Below are positions 1-6,160 of a stretch of 8,460 bases of DNA, one piece after another. Position numbers and translations under genes: made by a program. The stretch is from Gemmatimonadaceae bacterium (lineage in GTDB: Bacteria > Gemmatimonadota > Gemmatimonadetes > Gemmatimonadales > Gemmatimonadaceae): positions 1-8,460 of the forward strand of contig JALOPO010000068.1 of NCBI GenBank assembly GCA_025453855.1. Direction: 5' to 3'. Within the stretch, counting starts at the first letter, position 1. The number at the start of each line of letters is the position of its first letter. A model generated the notes under the pieces. That model was given only the letters and a program-made list of their open reading frames with translations. It made no database searches and was not told the DNA's origin.

Positions 1-96
1 GAATTGCTGACCCGCCATCTCGGCGCGACCTCGACCGCCTCGCTCTTCCCCGGCTTCAGCGGCACGACGCCGCTCGGGGTGCTGGCATCGCGCTGA
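1..96 (+). CDS. C-terminal end of an unidentified protein (possibly FRG-domain-like)
   Basis: Frame 1 is open from the left edge to a TGA at 94-96, giving 31 visible residues, so only the C-terminus is present. The segment reads LGATSTASLFPGFSG at about visible residues 8-22. The pattern 'hydrophobic, small residues, SLFPG(F/L)xG' close to a C-terminus resembles the last conserved block of FRG-domain proteins as I remember it, a family often linked to phage defence or toxin functions. This is a weak match on a very short fragment. Codons are GC-rich at the third position like the other genes here, which supports real coding. The gene converges on the minus-strand TPR gene across the repeat-rich spacer. 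The function should be treated as unknown unless upstream sequence confirms it. Confidence 0.5.
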   Translation, partial: ELLTRHLGATSTASLFPGFSGTTPLGVLASR

Positions 97-292
97 TCGG
101 TTCGCCGCGTGCGGGGTGGGGGCAGCGCAAACTGCGGTGGGGCGCTGCCTCCGTGACCGGGGGGCCTACGTGCCGCGGAGGGTGCCGTGCGTACGGGCGG
201 CTCCGAGCAGTCCCTCCGTGTGGCCGGTGAGCGACGGTGCGCTGCGCAAGGACGCGAAGGCACTACACGGTGCGCCACTCGCCGGAGCCGGG

Positions 293-304
293 CGGGCGCG
301 CCCG
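293..304. repeat. 12-bp perfect GC palindrome inside the larger palindrome
   Basis: CGGGCGCGCCCG is its own reverse complement. It lies in the left half of the region enclosed by the long arms and has no counterpart at the mirrored position. At this base composition it may be chance. Confidence 0.5.
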
Positions 305-305
305 T

Positions 306-347
306 GCACACGGAACCATCAACAGCTGTCTGAGTGGTCCCGTGCGC
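306..347. other. Apical hairpin at the centre of the long palindrome
   Basis: GCACACGGAACCA (306-318) pairs with TGGTCCCGTGCGC (335-347), with 11 of 13 positions Watson-Crick, around a 16-nt loop that itself contains the palindrome ACAGCTGT (322-329). It is centred within about 3 bp of the axis of the 122-bp arms, so it looks like the tip of the same structure. No T-run follows on either strand, so a classical intrinsic terminator is not supported, although a bidirectional terminator role between convergent genes is possible. Confidence 0.55.
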
Positions 348-472
348 GCGAGGGCTGCTGACGCGCGTCGGGAACAGGCGCGACACCCCTTCGCGTCCTT
401 GCGCAGCGCACCGTCACCCACCGGCCACGCGGAGGGACTGCTACGTACTGTCCGAGCGCACGGCGCGCTCCG

Positions 473-600
473 TGGCACGGAGACACCCCGGTCACGGAAG
501 CATCGGCCCATAGTCGTTGGCACGGAGACGCCCCGGCCACGGAAGCATCGGCCCATTGCCGTTGGCACGGAGACACCCCGGTCACGGAAGCATCGGCCCG
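473..600. repeat. 45-bp direct tandem repeat, 2.8 copies
   Basis: Units start at 473, 518 and 563. Units 1 and 3 are identical over their first 37 bases (473-509 and 563-599). Unit 2 differs from unit 1 at 4 of 45 positions. Each begins TGGCACGGAGACACC or a one-base variant. Unit 3 is truncated where similarity stops after GGCCC at 599. Because 45 is divisible by three, all frames through it show a 15-residue peptide repeat, which explains a spurious minus-strand open frame here. Confidence 0.9.
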
Positions 601-1283
601 CAAGGCAGTTCACTCGGAACCACGCACGTCACGGAGTCACCGAGACACCGAGACACCGAGCAGTGCGCGTCGGGCGGCCTAGAACGTCCAGCCGCGCAGC
701 TTCTGGAGCGCCTGCTGAGCGCCTGCTCGAGCGCGTCGCGCTGGTCGGCGCGGTCGGCCCTGGCGAGGAGGTGCTCGTAGCTGTAGATGGCGAGGTCGAG
801 CGCGTCGTAGTCCTTCTCGGCGCCGGCGAGCGCGGCGGCGTTGTCGGCGAGGTTGGCGCGCGCGAGGTCGTCCTCGGGGAAGCGCTCGACGATCTGCTGC
901 CAGCGCGTGGTGCGGTCGCGCGGGTCGCTCTCGGTGAGCGCCCACAGGTGCCAGGCGCCGCGGTTGGCGGGATCGGCGGCGATGGCGCGTTCGGCGAGGT
1001 CGCCGGTGGCCTGCGGGCCGCGCCCGGTGAGCCAGTAGGCGTTGGCGAGGATCACGAGCGCGCGTGCGTTGGTGGGCTGCTGCTGCACGATGTGCTCGTA
1101 GACCGGGCCGGCGACCTCGGGGATCTGCCGATAGGGCTCGACGGCGGCGATGAGCGCATCGGCCATCGCGCCGTCGCAGATGGCGAAGAGGCGCTCGATG
1201 AGGCGCCCCGTGTCGGCGTCGTACTGGTAGTCCTGCACCGCGGCGGCGATGGCCGTGCGCGGGTCGGCGGGAGCGGTCGTCAT
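582..1283 (-). CDS. TPR-like repeat protein with an apparently frameshifted C-terminus
   Basis: The frame encodes 233 residues starting with MTTAP. The start is the only ATG at the head of the coding-like stretch; no strong Shine-Dalgarno is visible before it. Residues about 55-175 are helical with TPR character: NARALVILANAYWLTGR (72-88) followed by AERAIAADPAN (97-107) fits the 34-residue TPR consensus, and helix pairs follow at about 109-136 and 139-173. There is no signal peptide or membrane segment, so a cytoplasmic scaffold or adaptor role is inferred; the partner is unknown. From about residue 190 the sequence becomes Arg/Ser/Pro/Cys-rich and loses TPR character, because an 11-bp duplication shifts the frame. 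Removing one copy gives 197 residues ending QKLRGWTF with a stop at 679-681. It is divergent from rho and convergent with the gene at 1-96. Confidence 0.8.
   Translation of the reverse strand: MTTAPADPRTAIAAAVQDYQYDADTGRLIERLFAICDGAMADALIAAVEPYRQIPEVAGPVYEHIVQQQPTNARALVILANAYWLTGRGPQATGDLAERAIAADPANRGAWHLWALTESDPRDRTTRWQQIVERFPEDDLARANLADNAAALAGAEKDYDALDLAIYSYEHLLARADRADQRDALEQALSRRSRSCAAGRSRPPDAHCSVSRCLGDSVTCVVPSELPCGPMLP
630..661. repeat. 8-bp tandem repeat (CACCGAGA), 4 copies
   Basis: Four adjacent octamers read CACGGAGT, CACCGAGA, CACCGAGA and CACCGAGC. A GGAACCAC motif at 616-623 precedes them. The octamer resembles the CACGGAGACACC start of the neighbouring 45-bp repeat, so both may derive from one repeat family. 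In the current reading of the TPR gene this repeat lies inside the coding frame, and in the frame-restored version it lies just downstream of the stop. Confidence 0.8.
706..727. repeat. Exact 11-bp tandem duplication inside the TPR gene
   Basis: GAGCGCCTGCT occurs at 706-716 and again at 717-727. On the minus strand it shifts the reading frame after the codons for ...ALEQAL. Deleting one copy makes the distance from the ATG at 1283 to the TAG at 679 exactly 198 codons and restores the ending ALEQALQKLRGWTF. Confidence 0.9.
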
Positions 1284-1367
1284 GCGGGAAGTGTACGGCG
1301 CTGCGGAATGGCCCGAACTTCGCGCATGTGGAGGGGTAGGCTCGGGGAAGATCGGTGACGCCCCGCC

Positions 1368-1396
1368 TTGCGGATCGTCGGGACGGTGACGATACT
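1368..1396 (+). promoter_or_regulatory. Candidate sigma-70-type promoter for rho
   Basis: TTGCGG (1368-1373) and GATACT (1391-1396) are separated by exactly 17 bp. The -35 box matches TTGACA at 3 of 6 positions and the -10 box matches TATAAT at 4 of 6. In such GC-rich sequence an A/T-containing hexamer is uncommon, which favours it. If real, it leaves a leader of roughly 380 nt before rho. Purely sequence-based. Confidence 0.3.
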
Positions 1397-1422
1397 CGTG
1401 GCCGAAGCGCTCCCGCGTGGCG

Positions 1423-1441
1423 CGCCGGACGTGGTCCGGCG
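1423..1441 (+). other. Small perfect hairpin in the rho leader
   Basis: CGCCGGAC (1423-1430) and GTCCGGCG (1434-1441) are exact reverse complements around a GTG loop, giving an 8-bp, mostly G-C stem. It lies about 30 nt downstream of the candidate -10 box. No T-run follows, so it is a leader structure rather than a classical terminator. A regulatory role is inferred only from position. Confidence 0.4.
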
Positions 1442-1775
1442 GACAGCCCCGGAGGCAGCGCGCCCGGTGTGACGAGGTCGAGACCCGTCATCGGGACCGC
1501 GCAGCGAGATACCGGATGCGAAGCGTGGCCTCCACACGCCGCCCCGGTGCAGCACACGACGCCACGAGCGCCATCCGGCCTCGTCGCCGCAGGACAACGG
1601 CACCAGCGAGCAGGGTTCTGGACACTGCAGGATTCCGGGCCAGTCATGGCCCATCGCATGCGCTTGCACCGCGCACGCCCGCCACGGGCGTTCGACGGCG
1701 TGCGCATGACCACGACGACGATGGACGGCAGCGCGATGGCGCGCGCCGGGCGATCGCCGCGACTTCGTGACCCAC

Positions 1776-1779
1776 AGGA
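1776..1779 (+). promoter_or_regulatory. Shine-Dalgarno for rho
   Basis: AGGA lies 4 nt before the ATG at 1784, short but workable spacing. It supports 1784 over the in-frame ATGs at 1355, about 1722 and about 1737. The ATG at 1793, 13 nt after AGGA, is a possible alternative. Confidence 0.5.
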
Positions 1780-1783
1780 CGCA

Positions 1784-3795
<2,012 letters not shown>

Positions 3796-3799
<4 letters not shown>

Positions 3800-6156
3800 C
3801 ACCGGGTCACCGGCGACGAGACACGCACGCCCGCCGCGGCACCGGTGCCGCGGCGGGCGTCGTCGTCGCGATGCTGACGATCGCGACGGTCGTGCTCGCA
3901 TCGCTCGCGAGCGCCACGCCCGTCGCCGCGCAGCTCCTCCGCCGGCGCGGGGTGCAGGATCCGGTCATCCGCACGCTCCGCATCGAGGGGAACCAGGCGC
4001 TCCCGCGCGAGGAGCTCGAGGCCAACATCCTCACCGAGGCGAGCGCCTGTCGCTCGCTCCTCGTGACGCCGCTCTGCTGGGTCGCCAAGCCAGGCTTCCT
4101 CTTCGCGCGCCGACGCCTCGACCGCGCGGAGCTCGAGCGCGACGTGCTGCGGCTGCGCGTGCACTACTACCGGCGCGGCTTCCGGGCGTCGCGCATCGTG
4201 CCGCGCGTGATCCCGGTCGATTCGGCGACCGTCGACGTCCTGCTCGCGATCACCGAAGGCCCGCCGACGACCATCGCCCGCCTCGACCTCGGCCCCGCCG
4301 ACACGATCCTCTCCGCCCGCACGCGGCGCGCGATCCTCGGCGACCTCGCACCGGGGCGACCGGTCGACCTCATCCAGCTCGACACGGTGGGGCTGCGCGC
4401 CACCGCCGCACTCGACGAGCGCGGCTACGGCGACGCGACCGTGATCCCGGCCGTGGTCGAGGACAGCACCTCGCCAACGCGTGAGGTGCGCCTCGTCGCC
4501 TCGCGCACCTATCCCACCTTCGTGGAGCGCGTGCGCGTGGAGGGGACCGAGCGCTACGACCCGCGCCTCGTCGCCAACACGCTCCTCCAGCGCCCCGGCG
4601 ACCGCTACACGCGCGAGGGGACGGCCGAGAGCCAGCGCGCGCTCTACGAGATCGGCAACTTCCGGCGGGCGGTGGTGCGCACCGAGCCGGGGAGCGCCGA
4701 CTCGCTCAAGGTGCTCGTCGCGCAGGTCGAGGAGCTCGAGCCGCGCAGCGTGCGCCTCACCGGCGGCGTGAGCACCGTCGACTTCTTCCAGGTCGATGCG
4801 CGCTGGATCAACGCCAACTGGCGCAACAACGGCACGCGCCTCACGCTGCAGGGAACGCTCGGCAACCTCGGCGCCGACTTCCTCAACAACCGCGGGCCGT
4901 TCCTGAACGTGCTCCCGCGGGGCCCCCTGCCGCGCGGCGACACGGCGGCGACGCGCGAGTACCTCATCCCCACCTGGCAGGCGAACGCCGAGGTGCGCCG
5001 CCGCTGGCTGCGCGACCCGCGGAACCAGACGGCGCTCGGCATCTTCGGCTACCGTCGCGCGGCGCCGGGCGTCTTCGTCGACGAGGGCTACGGCGCGAGC
5101 GCGACCTTCACGCGCGACGTGATGCGGCGCTGGCCGGTCTCGGCGACCTATCGCTTCGAGCTCACCGGCGTGCGCGCGGTCGACACCTACTTCTGCGTGA
5201 ACTTCGGCGTCTGCGACACCGATGCACTCAGCGTGCTGCGGCGGCGCCAGCGCCTCTCGCCGATCGCGCTCACCACCTCGGTCGACCGGCGCGACGACCC
5301 GATCGGCCCCACGCGCGGCTGGGCCTTTCGGGCCGAGGCCGAGCATGCGGCGCGCTACACGCTCTCCGACCTCTGGTACTCGCGCATCGAGGCCGAGATC
5401 ACGCAGTACGTCCCGCTCGCCGACCGCATCACGCTCGGCCTCCACGGCCGCGCGGGCGTGGTGCGCGGCGCGGCCAACCCGCGCTTCGGCGGCGAGGCGA
5501 TCATCCATCCGCGTCGGCGCTTCTACGCCGGCGGCGCGCAGAGCGTGCGCGGCTACGGCGAGAACCAGCTCGGCCCGCGCGTGCTCGCGATCCCGGTGCA
5601 GACGCTCCGCGACACGCTCTTCACGCGCCGCCCCGATGGGACGCAGCAGATCGTGCGGCTCGGCTGCGACCTCCCCGACGACCAGATCGCGAACTGCCCC
5701 GTCGAGCCGACGACGGTGAACGGCCAGCCCGCCGGCAACTACGCCGACCTCGACTTCGTCCCCAAGCCGGTGGGCGGCAACGCCGTGGCCGAGGCGAGCG
5801 CCGAGGTGCGCTGGCGCGTGTGGGGGCCGGTGACGCTCGCCGGCTTCATCGACGGCGGCTGGGTGCAGAGCTCGAGCGGCGGGACGACACGCGCCGCGAG
5901 CGTCATCACGCCGGGCATCGGTGCGCGCTTCGTCACGCCGGTGGGGCCGATCCGCCTCGATCTCGGCTTCAACCCGCGACCGCGCGAGCTGCTCACCGTC
6001 ATCACCGACGTCCCGTCGCGCAACGCCGCGGGCGAGGCGACGTCGACGCTCACGACGCTCGCCAATCCGCGCAGCTTCAACCCGGCCACGGGGACGGGGC
6101 TGGGCGGGATCTTCAACCGCCTCACGCTCCACCTCTCGGTGGGCGAGGCCTTCTAG
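3796..6156 (+). CDS. Omp85 family outer-membrane protein (BamA/TamA type)
   Basis: 786 residues from the GTG that overlaps the rho stop. This start gives a signal peptide with a basic n-region (HRRRDTHARR, 5-14), a hydrophobic core (about 18-38) and likely cleavage after VAA (43-45). Starting at the ATG at 3871 would remove the basic n-region and leave the palindrome abutting the start. Periplasmic POTRA-like units follow: IRTLRIEGNQALPREEL (from about 56), a second at about 160-245, and VRVEGTERYDPRLV (from about 249) with ALYEIGNFRRAVV. The remainder is a 16-strand-type barrel with the signature VRGY (584-587), the Omp85 lid-loop motif, and ends in aromatic Phe. The family inserts or exports proteins at the outer membrane. 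About three POTRAs and an adjacent TamB-like gene favour TamA over BamA. It is longer than E. coli TamA (577), mostly through barrel loops. Six cysteines form three close pairs. Confidence 0.9.
3827..3860. repeat. Perfect 34-bp palindrome at the rho/Omp85 junction
   Basis: Every base from 3827 to 3843 pairs with its mirror in 3844-3860, and the symmetry breaks immediately outside (C3826/C3861). The centre is ACC|GGT. As RNA it could form a 15-bp, nearly all G-C stem with a 4-nt loop. It begins 28 nt after the rho stop and ends 10 nt before the in-frame ATG at 3871. No T-run follows. It could act as a terminator or attenuator after rho, a processing or stability hairpin, a translation-start control for the downstream gene, or a binding site for a dimeric regulator. 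Confidence 0.9.
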
Positions 6157-6160
6157 GCGC

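Larger units (their letters stand above)
139..509. repeat. Long imperfect palindrome (122-bp inverted arms) in a convergent spacer
   Basis: The left arm 139-260 aligns without gaps to the reverse complement of 388-509, centred near position 324. By eye, the inner 54 bp (207-260 against 388-441) match at 51 positions and the outer 72 bp (139-210 against the complement of 438-509) at about 55. The arms enclose 127 bp that include a second nested hairpin. The outer end of the right arm is the first unit of the 45-bp tandem repeat, and the left arm carries one diverged unit in the opposite orientation. No open frame here has convincing protein features. The element could be a MITE-like or REP/BIME-like dispersed element, a large structured RNA, or a bidirectional transcription barrier. 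I saw no target-site duplication. Confidence 0.85.
1284..1783. other. 500-bp divergent intergenic region and probable rho leader
   Basis: This stretch separates the start of the TPR gene from the chosen start of rho. The rho frame is open from an ATG at 1355, but that part has many T- and A-ending codons and scattered Cys and Trp, unlike the strongly G/C-ending codons downstream of 1784, so I treat it as untranslated. It should carry promoters for both divergent genes. Visible elements are a candidate sigma-70-type promoter (1368-1396) and a short perfect hairpin (1423-1441). Positions about 1530-1605 are C-rich and could serve as a Rho loading site. I see no tRNA or recognisable riboswitch. 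Confidence 0.55.

Noticed and set aside
473..600. Possible CRISPR array
   Set aside because: The 45-bp units follow each other directly with no unique spacers, only 2.8 copies exist, and the 8-bp tails of units 1 and 2 are near-identical. It is a plain tandem repeat.
116..613. Short proteins encoded in the palindrome on both strands (116-361 plus, 263-613 minus) with similar peptide sequence
   Set aside because: The similarity is a by-product of the inverted repeat and the 45-bp (15-codon) tandem repeat. The peptides are Arg/Cys/Pro-rich with no Shine-Dalgarno or domain.
237..1358. 373-residue plus-strand open frame
   Set aside because: It spans the repeats and then runs antisense to the TPR gene. 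Its composition (Val/Gly/Arg-rich) is the shadow of GC-rich coding sequence.
1355..1783. Extended rho start at the ATG at 1355
   Set aside because: Codons before 1784 lack the G/C-ending bias of the gene, include scattered Cys and Trp, and a Shine-Dalgarno precedes only the 1784 start.
3827..3860. Palindrome as a classical intrinsic terminator
   Set aside because: No T-run follows on either strand, so the standard definition is not met, although GC-rich bacteria may use hairpins without one.
3871..3873. ATG at 3871 as the Omp85 start
   Set aside because: It would give a signal peptide with no basic n-region and no Shine-Dalgarno, with the palindrome directly upstream. The GTG at 3796 overlapping the rho stop fits better, but 3871 is not excluded.
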